DNA of 64,000 nucleotides from positions 124,001 to 188,000 of IMG/VR virus record IMGVR_UViG_3300035665_000001; one strand, written 5' to 3'. Source of the stretch: a virus. The notes under the pieces are model-generated. The model saw only the letters and a list, made by a program, of their open reading frames with translations, had not been told where the DNA came from and did no database searches. Both the position numbers and the translations under genes were made by a program. Shown here piece by piece: positions 1-8,892 of this stretch (its first letter is position 1; each line of letters opens with the position of its first letter).

Positions 1-744
1 ACAAAATACACATACAGTATTGTTGCCGGTAAAGTAACTAGACAACCTGCATATACATTCACAGCACTTGAAGATTTATTTGATAGATTGAGCACAATTA
101 GTAACATTGATACAATTAATGGTATTGCTTCTAGAACACTTCAAGGTGAATCTGAAAGACCATTGATTGATAAAGAAGATGCTTGGTTTAAAGTACAAAC
201 AAGCATTCAAGATATGGATGCGGAACGTGTTTCATTAGAAGCAAAATTAAAAAGTGGTGATGCTTCTGGTAATCCACTTTCACCAACATTACAAAAAAAT
301 GTTGCTGCTCGTATTGCTGATTTAAAAGCTGGTAGTATTACAGTTACTAAACAGTTCTATAACCACTATACTCGTCAAACTATGTCTGTTGAAGAAGTGG
401 TTCAAACATCATACACTGTTTCTTTGGAAAAAAGAACTGATCTAGAACAAACAACACCATATTTAGCTGGTTTAAGAGGTATTTCTGCGGCTCCAACAAG
501 ACCAGCAGTTACTTTAGATCCTGCTAAAGATGCTGAAATTAGAAAAATTCTAGTTAGACAAAAAATTGGTGTTACCGTTGGTGATGACAAAGATATTATT
601 GCCGATTTGGCAAATGCTTTTAACGCTATTATCAAAAAAGTTGGTGGTCAAGCAGTAACACCTGTGGAAGAAGCACTTATCACTAAATATAGTGCACGTC
701 AAGCTCAAATTGCTACTATTTTAGCAACTGACTATAAAAAATAA
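1..744 (+). CDS. Partial CDS, hypothetical protein (C-terminal part), possibly virion
   Basis: The reading frame is open from the first base of the window, so the gene starts upstream; about 247 residues are visible. An in-frame TTG at 88 is not needed as a start. The protein is soluble and Ala/Thr-rich, with alternating helical stretches and no membrane segment or known motif that I recognise. It ends just before a strong hairpin terminator. Smooth low-complexity composition is compatible with a structural protein, but this is inference only. Confidence 0.75.
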   Translation, partial: TKYTYSIVAGKVTRQPAYTFTALEDLFDRLSTISNIDTINGIASRTLQGESERPLIDKEDAWFKVQTSIQDMDAERVSLEAKLKSGDASGNPLSPTLQKNVAARIADLKAGSITVTKQFYNHYTRQTMSVEEVVQTSYTVSLEKRTDLEQTTPYLAGLRGISAAPTRPAVTLDPAKDAEIRKILVRQKIGVTVGDDKDIIADLANAFNAIIKKVGGQAVTPVEEALITKYSARQAQIATILATDYKK

Positions 745-763
745 AATTTATAGTTAAAAAGTT

Positions 764-793
764 AAAAGGTGGGTTTTTACCCACCTTTTTTTT
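764..793 (+). terminator. Rho-independent terminator
   Basis: An 11-bp perfect stem (AAAAGGTGGGT with ACCCACCTTTT), a four-base loop and a T-run follow the stop codon at 744. Confidence 0.9.
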
Positions 794-806
794 GCCAAAA
801 ATTTAG

Positions 807-812
807 TATAAT
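807..812 (+). promoter_or_regulatory. Putative -10 box (early-type promoter)
   Basis: TATAAT lies 36 bases before the start at 848 and directly after the preceding terminator. No clear -35 box is visible. Confidence 0.4.
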
Positions 813-847
813 AATTTAAATTTTTTTAAATATATTGAGGTATTACC

Positions 848-1780
848 GTGGATTTACAAACCAACACTAAACACCGATTCATTAAAGATTTTTCTTTGCC
901 TATTCAGGTAATTCAAGAACCAATGTTTATGTATTATATTGATGAATTGGATAGTTATTATTCAACTATTAAAAAACTTCAATATTTGAAAGATGCAATA
1001 AATCTGTTAGGTAGTGAAGATAAAGTTTTTAGTGAATTCAGTAAAATTAAAGATAGTTTGATTGCTGCAGTTACCGAACAAAAAAAATACCAAGAATTAA
1101 GTGTTGATTCACTTGAACAATATACCGTGAAAAATGGTGTTACACAAAAAAATATTTATAGTTTGGAAAATTCGAATAAAGTTTTTATTTCTATCGATTT
1201 AAAACATGCAAATTTTAATGTTTTGAAAATGTATGATAGTAGTTTAGTTTTAGAATCTGAAAATTATGAAGATTTTGTTGGTACTATGACTGATGTGGAA
1301 TATTTTAAAAAATCAAAATATATTAGGCAGTTTATTTTTGGAAATTTGTTACCTAAGAAGCAGCAAAAGTTACAGCATTGGGTTATAGATTCTATAGTTC
1401 AAGTTTTACTTTCATCGGGATTAAAATTACCAGAATTTAATTCTGCTTCAGCTGATGAAATTGTGATACACGTGGATAAAAATCGTGTTGATGATGTTTT
1501 CAATCATATAAAAAATGAATTAAAGACGAATGTAAAAACCTGTGGTTTCTATGAGTGGTTGAAAATAGAAATGTTTGTATTAAAGTCAATTGGTGGTAAA
1601 AGTTATTTTGTAAAAGAAAATATGTTAGATGGTTCGATAGAGTTTAAAGCAATACCATCATTTATCTTCATGCAAGTCTACAAAAAATATGTTGGTAACC
1701 CTGTAGAATATTTTGATAGAATATTTTTTCATGAGGGTTATCTGGCTGAATTTAAACAACCTGTATTTAGTGAGGGGTAA
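848..1780 (+). CDS. Conserved-looking hypothetical phage protein, 310 aa
   Basis: The start is a GTG preceded by TTGAGG. The protein opens with a Leu-Pro-Ile-Gln-Val motif (residues 17-21) and has a central Lys-Tyr-Ile-Arg-Gln-Phe-Ile-Phe-Gly-Asn stretch (about 157-166) followed by basic residues. From memory this resembles a family of unknown function in T4-like phages (NrdC.11 type), but I cannot confirm that. No catalytic motif is evident. It is followed after three bases by a small gene, so the two probably share one transcript driven from the box at 807. Confidence 0.8.
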   Translation: MDLQTNTKHRFIKDFSLPIQVIQEPMFMYYIDELDSYYSTIKKLQYLKDAINLLGSEDKVFSEFSKIKDSLIAAVTEQKKYQELSVDSLEQYTVKNGVTQKNIYSLENSNKVFISIDLKHANFNVLKMYDSSLVLESENYEDFVGTMTDVEYFKKSKYIRQFIFGNLLPKKQQKLQHWVIDSIVQVLLSSGLKLPEFNSASADEIVIHVDKNRVDDVFNHIKNELKTNVKTCGFYEWLKIEMFVLKSIGGKSYFVKENMLDGSIEFKAIPSFIFMQVYKKYVGNPVEYFDRIFFHEGYLAEFKQPVFSEG

Positions 1781-1783
1781 AGA

Positions 1784-2032
1784 ATGTTTGTAGGTGGGAG
1801 TTTTTTTAATATAGAAAATAAATTTTGGGAATTTCAAGTTGAACGATATTCTGAATGGGAAACATATTTTAATTTTCAAATTTGTTTTAATCGCAAATGC
1901 GATCATGCCGGTTTAAGATGTAATGCAGAAATTTGTGGTTATTGGGTCGATTTACAGATTTACGATTGTCGACACTGGGATTATGACCACGATAAATGGT
2001 TCGAATATACATCTGAGGTTGATGGTGATTGA
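1784..2032 (+). CDS. Small hypothetical protein, 82 aa
   Basis: It starts three bases after the preceding stop, with a GAGGGG ribosome-binding site inside the upstream gene's end. The product is rich in aromatic residues (many Trp, Tyr, Phe) and has five cysteines (Cys34, 39, 46, 51 and 61), so a small metal-binding or disulfide fold is possible. It is acidic at the C-terminus. Function is not recognised. Confidence 0.65.
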   Translation: MFVGGSFFNIENKFWEFQVERYSEWETYFNFQICFNRKCDHAGLRCNAEICGYWVDLQIYDCRHWDYDHDKWFEYTSEVDGD

Positions 2033-2040
2033 TAAGTTAT

Positions 2041-2067
2041 TCCCCACTCTAAGGTGGGGATTTTTTT
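2041..2067. terminator. Terminator between convergent genes
   Basis: TCCCCAC pairs with GTGGGGA around a six-base loop, followed by T7. It ends the plus-strand pair and abuts the folA stop codon on the other strand. Confidence 0.85.
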
Positions 2068-2570
2068 CATTGAATTCTTCTTATTAATTTTTTAAATTTC
2101 CAGGCTGGTGTAGTTTCAGTTTGAATAAAATTCTGTTCTTCTATTAGTTGGAAATCATCATATTTTATTGGTGTTAAAAAGGTATCTGCCTCACCCTCAA
2201 AATCTACTTCACTGACATACATCGTATCTACTAAATTCATAAAATAATTGTAGATCTGAGCACCACCAATAATAAACAATTCGGTTTCATGTTTTTCTTT
2301 TGCAAATTTAATTGCTTCTGAAATATCTGTAAATACGTGCAAATGGTCAATACTACTATCACTATAAAATCCTTGTTTAGAAACAACTAATGAAACTCGA
2401 TTTGGTAGTGGTTTACCAATACTTTCAAAAGTTTTTCTTCCCATCAAAATATGGTGTCCTGTTGTTAATTCTTTGAATATTTTTAAATCCTCTGAAATTC
2501 GCCACAATAGTTGGTTTTTGAAGCCTAACTCATAGTTATTACCATGTGCAACAATCATCGAAATTTTCAT
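2067..2570 (-). CDS. folA: Dihydrofolate reductase
   Basis: This 167-residue protein is of normal DHFR length. It reduces dihydrofolate to tetrahydrofolate with NADPH and regenerates the folate consumed by the adjacent thymidylate synthase. Visible hallmarks are an N-terminal strand followed by [19 protein letters not shown] (the nucleotide loop and substrate helix), the [20 protein letters not shown] segment (cofactor loop), and FIIGGAQIY (the Gly-Gly of the NADPH site). The start overlaps the thyA stop as ATGA, so translation is likely coupled. The phage thus supplies its own thymidylate cycle. Confidence 0.95.
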   Translation of the reverse strand: MKISMIVAHGNNYELGFKNQLLWRISEDLKIFKELTTGHHILMGRKTFESIGKPLPNRVSLVVSKQGFYSDSSIDHLHVFTDISEAIKFAKEKHETELFIIGGAQIYNYFMNLVDTMYVSEVDFEGEADTFLTPIKYDDFQLIEEQNFIQTETTPAWKFKKLIRRIQ

Positions 2571-4240
2571 ACTGCCATTTCTCCTTCAATTTTATCATGA
2601 CACTGATAGTTTAATAATTCGAAGTCATTCATAGTAAAATCATTAATATTTTTGGTGTTTGAATTTAGTTTCATTGTGGGTAGTGGAAAGGGAGTTCTAC
2701 TTAATTGTAGTTTACATTGCTCGAAATGATTTTTATAAATATGAGCATCTCCACTGGTATGAATAAATTCTCCTGGAACTAAGTTGCAAACTTGTGCGAT
2801 CATCATCGTAAGGAGTGCATATGATGCAATGTTAAAACCCAACCCTAAAAAACTGTCCACTGATCGTTGGTATAGTTGACAACTTAATTTTCCGTTCACA
2901 ACATAAAATTGAAATAAGGTATGACATGGTGGTAGTGCCATACCATCCAAATCACTTACATTCCACGCACTTAAAATTATTCTCCGACTATCTGGGTTAG
3001 TTTTAATGGTGTTAACAATTTCTGATAATTGGTCAATAATAATTTGTTTTCTAAATGCGTGATTTGGTGATGCACGAACTGTATAAAACTTACAATCTAT
3101 ATGAAATTCTTGTTTACCATCAATACAGGCTTTTATTAAATCTTTATTGAATTTTTTATTTGGAAATTTATTATTGAGATCATTAAATGATAAATATTCA
3201 AAACGCACACCATCTGAAAATTCAACGACCGTCTTTGTATTAAAATCGATTTCGTGAGCACTATAAAATTTATTCACCTTTGATGGTAGAAATATACATG
3301 TGTCCTTTGAATATTTGTTAGAGTTATAGTATTCCCTGTCAAGACACCAATCATTTATATTATCTTTTGTGCCAATTGACCATTCGTAAAAAAATGGTAA
3401 TAATTCTAAATCATATAAAAACTGTTTAAAGTCAAACCATCGAGAATCGACAAATATTCCTTTACCACCATATAGATGGTAGGATACATTATTAACATCG
3501 TAACACCGTTGTATCATGTTGTACCACATAGTTTGTGCTTTTGCATAATACGAAATATTCTTATCTTTTTTTATTGTAGAATAAAATTTACCAAAGTATA
3601 TTTGCTGACCAAATGTATTATTTCTGAGATTATGTTTACTTGCTATTTCCTTATGTCCAGTCAATATGGATTGTATTTCATAAGAACTATTTTTTGATTT
3701 ATCCAACTTTTTCAAAACCTTATATTCTGTACCATATTTGTTAGTCATAATACGACCAATAAATTCATCATTTGGAACTGGTTGATGATTATCAATGGAT
3801 GGTATTGGTATGGATTCTATGAATTTTTTTTCTTCCATTTCTATTAAAGTTGTAGAGTTTAACGCCCCTGTTTTTCTCCAACCAGAACCATATACATTTC
3901 CGAGCAATTTCATAGTATCACTATTGGTGTATCCCAATTTTTTACCTTGATTATCTGCGTTTGCAGTCCATATAGTTTTTTTACCAATGAGATTTTCTCT
4001 ACTATCCCCATAGTGTATTTCTGCTAATCTTCTTTCATCGGTACTACCTTCAATAAACCATAATAATTCGGAAATAATAGCTTTTAAATATGTTTTTTTT
4101 GTAGTGATTAATGGAAACCCTTGTGATAAATCGAATCGCATTTGATAACCAAAAATCGATTTTGTTCCAACGCCAGTTCTATCCGTTTTTTCATCACCAT
4201 CATCAATTATTTTTCTTAATAAGTCCAAATATTGTTGCAT
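2567..4240 (-). CDS. thyA: Thymidylate synthase interrupted by an in-frame endonuclease-like insert
   Basis: The enzyme makes dTMP from dUMP and methylene-tetrahydrofolate. Residues 1-122 and about 398-557 together give a normal ~280-residue synthase: DRTGVGT near the N-terminus, the VYGSGWR loop (117-122), [11 protein letters not shown], the catalytic Cys439 in [20 protein letters not shown], and [11 protein letters not shown]. Residues about 123-397 are foreign. They include an IGRI...TGHKEI...IR-like N-terminal module (about 160-207) and a WYNMIQRCY...[12 protein letters not shown]...LDREYY...CIFLP segment (239-320), as in phage HNH-type homing endonucleases. There is no intein signature (no Cys/Ser start, no terminal His-Asn followed by Cys/Ser/Thr). 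The whole insert is open in frame, unlike a typical group I intron core. Whether the full polypeptide is active is unknown. Confidence 0.9.
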   Translation of the reverse strand: MQQYLDLLRKIIDDGDEKTDRTGVGTKSIFGYQMRFDLSQGFPLITTKKTYLKAIISELLWFIEGSTDERRLAEIHYGDSRENLIGKKTIWTANADNQGKKLGYTNSDTMKLLGNVYGSGWRKTGALNSTTLIEMEEKKFIESIPIPSIDNHQPVPNDEFIGRIMTNKYGTEYKVLKKLDKSKNSSYEIQSILTGHKEIASKHNLRNNTFGQQIYFGKFYSTIKKDKNISYYAKAQTMWYNMIQRCYDVNNVSYHLYGGKGIFVDSRWFDFKQFLYDLELLPFFYEWSIGTKDNINDWCLDREYYNSNKYSKDTCIFLPSKVNKFYSAHEIDFNTKTVVEFSDGVRFEYLSFNDLNNKFPNKKFNKDLIKACIDGKQEFHIDCKFYTVRASPNHAFRKQIIIDQLSEIVNTIKTNPDSRRIILSAWNVSDLDGMALPPCHTLFQFYVVNGKLSCQLYQRSVDSFLGLGFNIASYALLTMMIAQVCNLVPGEFIHTSGDAHIYKNHFEQCKLQLSRTPFPLPTMKLNSNTKNINDFTMNDFELLNYQCHDKIEGEMAV

Positions 4241-4273
4241 AATATCCTATTCCTTTGTAGTTTAGATGATAAT

Positions 4274-4279
4274 ATTATA
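4274..4279 (-). promoter_or_regulatory. Early-type -10 box upstream of thyA-folA
   Basis: On the minus strand the sequence reads AATTGTATAATATT, placing TATAAT about 35 bases before the thyA start. The same TTGTATAAT core recurs before several other genes in the window. Confidence 0.5.
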
Positions 4280-4304
4280 CAATTATTTTAAAATTTTGTT
4301 TTTT

Positions 4305-5585
4305 CTATGTTTTCTTTAAAAATTTATATCTTACTAACATTGGCACATAACTTGAAAAATTATGTCTTACTTGGTCGGATGTATCTTTTATTTTATTTAC
4401 ACTACTGTTATAATTTACAATGATCGCTTTTGCAAATTTAGTATCTTTTATTTTTTCCCATGATTCTTTATTTCTTTTTATCCATATTGCCATTATAGTA
4501 ACCACAGCAGCAATACCTATATTTGTGCTTATATCAAATGATGTTACTGAGTTAACCCCTTTATGACCTGCAAGTAACCATAATAAATTTTCAAACCCTG
4601 TATCATTATTTTTATCATCAGCAGAAAGAAACCAGTCAGCTACGTTAAATTTACCTGCAATTGCATCTACAGCCTGTTCTAAATTGTAATCATATACTAA
4701 ATCACCTTTGAAAACCATAGTTTGCCATGTTTGCCATGCAACCCATGCCATCCCACAACCAATCGCGGTTCTTAATGCTAATCCAGCAGATGTTTTTAAA
4801 AATCCTTTAGATGCTACCGTCAATTTTAAAATTCTTATATCGTTAATAGCTTCATTTTTTTTACCCTGATAGTCATTTTCTATAATTTCTTTTATTTTTG
4901 GGTTGACTAGATCGGGTTTCATCATCATTTTGTCCAAATAATCTTGACCATATTTCTGTAGAAAGTTTTTTAGTGCTACTACTGGTGTTGTTCCCGCAAA
5001 ACTTTCACATACTCCTTTGGATAGAATTTCGTGTAATTTTTTATAAACTACAAAACCATCAATTAATCTTTTTAAAAACCAATTACCTGTAGATTTTACT
5101 AAACCTATGAAATCTTTATTTTTTATCATTAACCATACAGCTTTAAAATCTACATCACTTAAAGATAAACCTTTAATAAAATTAAATAATGCCTTTCCAA
5201 AAACACCAACTGATTTTATAAATGAGATGATGATTTTTTTTACATCACTTATTGTGTTTTGAACAACTGTATTTTTCTGTACTGGTTGACCAAATCGTTC
5301 CATCATAATCGTATTTTCTAAGTTATCTATCAATTCGCTTTTTACTGATTCGGTTAGGGTTTTATCTTTTTTCAATCTGTTAATAACTAACTGATTTTCA
5401 AGTAAATGTATATCAACTATAGATTTTTTATCATTTAAAATTGATGTACCAAATCTATTCACTAGAATTTCTATTGCATTTATAGTTTCTAATATTTTGT
5501 TATACTCGCCGTTGCTAATAGTTTGGTTTGCAACGTCTTTAGGTGGTATTGTGAGTAATGTTAATTGTAGGTCAGTTATATTCAT
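4305..5585 (-). CDS. Probable virion-associated protein with hydrophobic segments, 426 aa
   Basis: The chosen ATG (MNITDLQLT) has GAGAT seven bases upstream; an in-frame TTG five codons earlier is less likely. The N-terminal third is helical and charged. Two hydrophobic stretches near residues 275-300 (AGLALRTAIGCGMAWVAW) and 355-375 (IGIAAVVTIMAIWI) could be membrane-inserting. Its upstream region carries an AATAAATA late-type box, and it lies among structural genes. It could be an ejected or internal virion protein; no family is recognised. Confidence 0.75.
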   Translation of the reverse strand: MNITDLQLTLLTIPPKDVANQTISNGEYNKILETINAIEILVNRFGTSILNDKKSIVDIHLLENQLVINRLKKDKTLTESVKSELIDNLENTIMMERFGQPVQKNTVVQNTISDVKKIIISFIKSVGVFGKALFNFIKGLSLSDVDFKAVWLMIKNKDFIGLVKSTGNWFLKRLIDGFVVYKKLHEILSKGVCESFAGTTPVVALKNFLQKYGQDYLDKMMMKPDLVNPKIKEIIENDYQGKKNEAINDIRILKLTVASKGFLKTSAGLALRTAIGCGMAWVAWQTWQTMVFKGDLVYDYNLEQAVDAIAGKFNVADWFLSADDKNNDTGFENLLWLLAGHKGVNSVTSFDISTNIGIAAVVTIMAIWIKRNKESWEKIKDTKFAKAIIVNYNSSVNKIKDTSDQVRHNFSSYVPMLVRYKFLKKT

Positions 5586-5622
5586 TTTCAATCTCAGCAA
5601 GGGGTATGATTACAAATATTTA

Positions 5623-5651
5623 TTGTGCACATTGATAAATTATTGTATAAT
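5623..5651 (+). promoter_or_regulatory. Sigma70-like promoter
   Basis: TTGTGC (5623-5628) and TATAAT (5646-5651) are separated by exactly 17 bases and lie 34 bases before the start at 5685. Confidence 0.7.
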
Positions 5652-5684
5652 AGATAAAAAATAATTGAAATAGGAATTTAGTTT

Positions 5685-6005
5685 ATGACTAAAAAATTCA
5701 ACAAGCAACGAACTGATTTATTGCAAACTGTAGACGATTTTGAAAGAGTTATGGAGGATTATTTTGGTATGCCTCCATTTAAATTGGAACTGTTTAAACT
5801 CGACAGAATAACCTATTGGGAATATGAAGATGTTGAAAATTCATTAACTTTACATTTTCGTGATATTTTTGATTTGGATGAATTGGTATCTGGGTTAATG
5901 AGTACACCAGATAGATTATTTATGTTTGAATTTGAAGAATACAAACACGTTGATAGAGAAAATTTAACATTAACTATAATTGGTCGAATGGGTGGATTAA
6001 AATAA
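5685..6005 (+). CDS. Hypothetical protein, 106 aa
   Basis: The gene follows a good sigma70-like promoter and overlaps the ligase gene by one base (TAATG). The product is acidic and soluble, with no recognised motif. Co-transcription and translational coupling with the DNA ligase subunit suggest a role in early nucleic acid metabolism, but that rests on context only. Confidence 0.75.
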   Translation: MTKKFNKQRTDLLQTVDDFERVMEDYFGMPPFKLELFKLDRITYWEYEDVENSLTLHFRDIFDLDELVSGLMSTPDRLFMFEFEEYKHVDRENLTLTIIGRMGGLK

Positions 6006-6811
6006 TGAAACTGAATGCGTTATATGAAAAAATTAATAGTATGGTTTCACTAGAAATATTTCAGTTTGGTGATACACAAAAGATATTGGAACAGGAATTC
6101 GTATCCGAATTCCTATATCTCAATAATATGGTAAATGATGTATTCAAAAATGAAACAACTGAAGCTAAATTTAACATTTTGCGAATTTTTGATGTTTATT
6201 ATCGTAGTGGTGTTCCACTAATAAGCGACAATCATTATGATGGTATGTACAAAATTTATGTAGATTCGATCAAAGAACCCGTTTCACCTATTATGTTTGA
6301 ACCCACAATTAATGCATGGGAAAAAGTTAACCATGATATACCTATGGGATCACTTGATAAACAAACAACGATTGATGAGATTGAAAAATGGTGTATGAAA
6401 AAAGGTATAGCTGGTTTACCATCGGTAGTATCGGAGAAACTAGATGGCATTTCGGCAGAACTTATTTTTAAAAATGGTAAATTCACTCAAGCTATTACCA
6501 GAGGTGATGGTAAAAAAGGTGATGATATTACTGAAAATGCTAAGTATTTTGATGGGGTAGTTAAGGAATTACAGGAACCCTGGGATTGTTCTATACGAGG
6601 TGAAGTAATGATAACTAAAGATAATTTAATATCTATCAATACTATTTTAATGTCTAATGGAAAAGATCCTTTAAAAAATACCAGAAACGGTGTTGCTGGA
6701 TTAGCAACAAAATTCAAAGATAGAAACTTAGAAATTCTATCTTTGATTTCATTTTTAGCTTATGATATTCAAGTATTTGCGGTACATGATACCGGTGAAA
6801 ATGTTGTATAA
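6005..6811 (+). CDS. ligA: NAD-dependent DNA ligase, adenylation subunit (LigA-type)
   Basis: Residues about 65-95 (DVYYRSGVPLISDNHYDGMY) match the NAD-binding Ia module, GSLDKQ (115-120) the conserved turn before the active site, and EKLDGIS (144-150) the KxDG motif, with Lys145 as the adenylated residue. RGDGKKGDDITEN and the IRGEV segment follow. The protein stops after the adenylation domain at 268 residues, whereas a complete bacterial enzyme is about 670. The OB fold, zinc finger, HhH and BRCT parts are absent. Phage T5 also encodes its ligase as two subunits, so the partner is probably encoded elsewhere; truncation is the alternative. Confidence 0.9.
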   Translation: MKLNALYEKINSMVSLEIFQFGDTQKILEQEFVSEFLYLNNMVNDVFKNETTEAKFNILRIFDVYYRSGVPLISDNHYDGMYKIYVDSIKEPVSPIMFEPTINAWEKVNHDIPMGSLDKQTTIDEIEKWCMKKGIAGLPSVVSEKLDGISAELIFKNGKFTQAITRGDGKKGDDITENAKYFDGVVKELQEPWDCSIRGEVMITKDNLISINTILMSNGKDPLKNTRNGVAGLATKFKDRNLEILSLISFLAYDIQVFAVHDTGENVV

Positions 6812-6819
6812 TTATTATT

Positions 6820-7263
6820 TTACGGTTTAAACCATTCTTGGATTGGGTTGTAATGAGTACCTTCCTCACTAATCCAAGTTTGTTCACTTACTAATCTAAT
6901 TGATATTTCCTCAACGTCCCCATACTCAACATATTTAACCTTTGTGGTTATCACTACTTCGTGTGCTTTATCACCTGTTCCTGCCGTACAAATAACCTCT
7001 AATAATTCAGCTCTTGGTTCGTATTTTTTGATTACGTTAGTTATCTCTGTCTGTGCGATGTTTCTAGTTCGTTGAATATTTGGTTCGTATATTAATAGGT
7101 GTAGATTTGTTCCATAGTCTGGATCATATACCCTAGAACCTTTATGGGTGTTTATCAAATTTTGAATTGATTGTTTGATAACCTCCTTATCATATATAAC
7201 AAAACCATCCTCACTTGAATTAATAGAAGGTGATAGTTTAAACAAACCTAAATATTTTGACAT
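6820..7263 (-). CDS. 25: Baseplate wedge protein, gp25 family
   Basis: At 147 residues it has the length of T4 gp25. The middle reads IYDKEVIKQSIQNLINTHKG followed by SRVYDPDYGTNLHLLIYEP, the conserved core of the GPW/gp25 family (compare the T4 segment ending RVFNPEFGTSIHDLLFEP). Such proteins form the sheath-initiating core of the baseplate wedge. The gene sits two bases downstream of the gp53-like gene and is read in the same direction, as a baseplate pair. A late promoter lies upstream of that pair. Confidence 0.9.
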   Translation of the reverse strand: MSKYLGLFKLSPSINSSEDGFVIYDKEVIKQSIQNLINTHKGSRVYDPDYGTNLHLLIYEPNIQRTRNIAQTEITNVIKKYEPRAELLEVICTAGTGDKAHEVVITTKVKYVEYGDVEEISIRLVSEQTWISEEGTHYNPIQEWFKP

Positions 7264-7265
7264 AA

Positions 7266-7643
7266 TTAAAATCCTAAAGTTTTTTTAAAAAAGTTAAAAT
7301 CCGGTATTTTTAGTTCTCTACCTTTGTAAAATTCAATAAATGGATCCTGTATTTCATTAAATAATGCAATTATCCACCAATATTTTGCGTTTCCATAAAC
7401 ATCATAGGCTATGGCATCTGGTCTGTTTACAAATTTTTCCTGATTTATTATAAAAGTGGTAGAATCTATTTTAACATTGTTGAAATTTAATCTCCAATCA
7501 TATGGTAAATCTTTGTTGCCCGGTTTCATATAAACGAATCTATTGAAATTTGTCCCAGTTGCACTTGAATCCTGTTTTAAAAAATAATCTCGTTTATGTA
7601 CCACCGCTCTTGATAAAGCATCTGTTTCATTTCTTATAGCCAT
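7266..7643 (-). CDS. 53: Baseplate wedge protein, gp53 family
   Basis: The 125-residue protein contains RPDAIAYDVYGNAKYWWIIA followed by LFNEIQDPFIEF and a basic Lys-Ile-Pro segment. This is the pattern of the gp53 wedge family, in which a YG...WWxI...N...DPF block is conserved. It is shorter than T4 gp53 (about 196 residues) and so may be a minimal version. It precedes gp25 in a two-gene unit behind a strong late promoter module. Confidence 0.8.
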   Translation of the reverse strand: MAIRNETDALSRAVVHKRDYFLKQDSSATGTNFNRFVYMKPGNKDLPYDWRLNFNNVKIDSTTFIINQEKFVNRPDAIAYDVYGNAKYWWIIALFNEIQDPFIEFYKGRELKIPDFNFFKKTLGF

Positions 7644-7663
7644 TCATAACTCCTTTTTTAAGT

Positions 7664-7688
7664 TATTTATCGTCGCTCTGCCGAAAAA
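7664..7688 (-). promoter_or_regulatory. Late promoter with shared upstream element
   Basis: On the minus strand TTTTTCGGCAGAGCGA is followed directly by CGATAAATA, about 20 bases before the gp53-like start. The same upstream stretch occurs before the late boxes at 31978 and 46278. Confidence 0.75.
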
Positions 7689-7740
7689 CTCCAGGTAATA
7701 TTTAACGATAATTCTCATAAAAAAAATTTAATATTCATCC

Positions 7741-7773
7741 GAATCCCTACTAGTCTTGGAGAAAAGCAGTGAA
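7741..7773 (+). repeat. Repeated leader element, copy 1
   Basis: This segment, with core TAGTCTTGGA and AAGCAGTG, matches 10658-10690 at 26 of 33 positions. Both copies precede plus-strand genes. The core can form a CTT...AAG mini-hairpin. No known riboswitch class is recognised. Confidence 0.5.
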
Positions 7774-7776
7774 CGC

Positions 7777-8256
7777 ATGATGATTTGGGTTACTATTATT
7801 TCAATTATTTTTAGTATAATATATTTTCAAAAGATAATTTACATGAGGTTAACAGTGTATAGTCATTTTTACAAAAGAAAATACGTTGTTCGATATGAAT
7901 ATATTGGAACTGATTTAAATATCGATATAGTTGAAGTATTTGAATTGTTGACCTTTGATAAAGGTATTGTCAGTATGTCACTCTATATTGAACCACATAA
8001 ATGGAAAAATATTGCATTATTGTCAATAACTGAAAGTAATAAACAAACACTTTTAAATCATGGTGTTGAAATTTTAGAATCTAAATTTTTGTATGATGAT
8101 GAAATAGATGCTTTGATTCAATTGGCTTTTATTTGTTCTAAATATATGGTTGCACCCAGTAAAATTTTTGATTGTTCGAATGGTAGATTAACTACCATAG
8201 CTTATAAAAAATTGGTAAATACATTTTATGATGATTTCCCAGAGAAATATATTTAA
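7777..8256 (+). CDS. Hypothetical protein with N-terminal membrane segment, about 159 aa
   Basis: From the ATG at 7777 the protein begins with a clear transmembrane helix (MMIWVTIISIIFSIIYF), then a cytosolic-looking domain without recognised motifs. The start is uncertain: an upstream in-frame TTG (7756) and a downstream ATG (7843, which would remove the helix) are both possible. No good Shine-Dalgarno site marks 7777. It is followed after nine bases by a P-loop protein. Confidence 0.6.
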   Translation: MMIWVTIISIIFSIIYFQKIIYMRLTVYSHFYKRKYVVRYEYIGTDLNIDIVEVFELLTFDKGIVSMSLYIEPHKWKNIALLSITESNKQTLLNHGVEILESKFLYDDEIDALIQLAFICSKYMVAPSKIFDCSNGRLTTIAYKKLVNTFYDDFPEKYI

Positions 8257-8265
8257 GGAGTTTAA

Positions 8266-8829
8266 ATGATTAAAATAGGATTAATTGGAGCCCCAGGTTG
8301 TGGTAAATCGACACTTGCTGCGTATGTATATGCTATGCTAAAAGATAAGGGTGTTGATGGTGAATTAGTTTCAGAATATATTCGTGAACATGTAAATAGG
8401 CATAAGCGAGTTCCCAGCATAACATTTCAGGGCGTTATTTACGAACGCCAATTAGAAAAAGAAAAAATAATTCCACAACATTTGGGTTTTTTTATAACTG
8501 ATAGTCCGCATATTTTATCCTATATTTTCGCATCATTGTATATAGATTATGGTGATCCAGATCAAATTGAATTGTTAGGAGATTTATACCTTAAATTTGT
8601 TAGACAGTCAAGAGATGCCTATGATTTAATTTATGTTTTAGATCATAACCATCCACCTAAAATGGATGATGGTGTGCGTTATCAAAATGATGATGAAATG
8701 GAATTATTAAAACGAGTTATACCTACATTTTTAGATATGCACAAGATTTCATATACAGTATTGGATGGAACAATATCCACAAAAGAACGTGCTGAGATGG
8801 TTGTTAATGATGTTTTGAAATTATTGTAA
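8266..8829 (+). CDS. P-loop NTPase, NadR/AAA_28-type kinase-like protein
   Basis: The Walker A motif GAPGCGKST lies at residues 8-16 of 187. A DSPH segment near residue 86 could serve as the Walker B or lid region, and YDLIYVLDHNHPP recalls the substrate-binding part of NadR-like and deoxynucleoside-kinase-like P-loop proteins. The ribosome-binding site AAGGAG is ideal. The reaction is not assignable; a phosphotransfer role in nucleotide or NAD metabolism is an inference. Confidence 0.8.
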   Translation: MIKIGLIGAPGCGKSTLAAYVYAMLKDKGVDGELVSEYIREHVNRHKRVPSITFQGVIYERQLEKEKIIPQHLGFFITDSPHILSYIFASLYIDYGDPDQIELLGDLYLKFVRQSRDAYDLIYVLDHNHPPKMDDGVRYQNDDEMELLKRVIPTFLDMHKISYTVLDGTISTKERAEMVVNDVLKLL

Positions 8830-8865
8830 TGTATGGGAGAAATTTTTAATTCCTCCCATACATTA
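8827..8865. terminator. Hairpin between convergent genes
   Basis: A 13-bp perfect inverted repeat (TAATGTATGGGAG with CTCCCATACATTA) overlaps the stop codon at 8829. There is no T-run, so it may be a 3' end stabiliser rather than a classical terminator. Confidence 0.7.
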
Positions 8866-8892
8866 CATATCAAGTTAAGCCATTGCTGGAGT

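Noticed and set aside
2567-4240. thyA insert as an intein
   Set aside because: No Cys/Ser/Thr at a credible first position with a Hint block, and no terminal His-Asn before a Cys/Ser/Thr.
7815-7820. TATAAT inside the membrane-protein gene at 7777
   Set aside because: No -35 box at a useful distance; the position is within a probable coding sequence, so chance in AT-rich DNA is likely.
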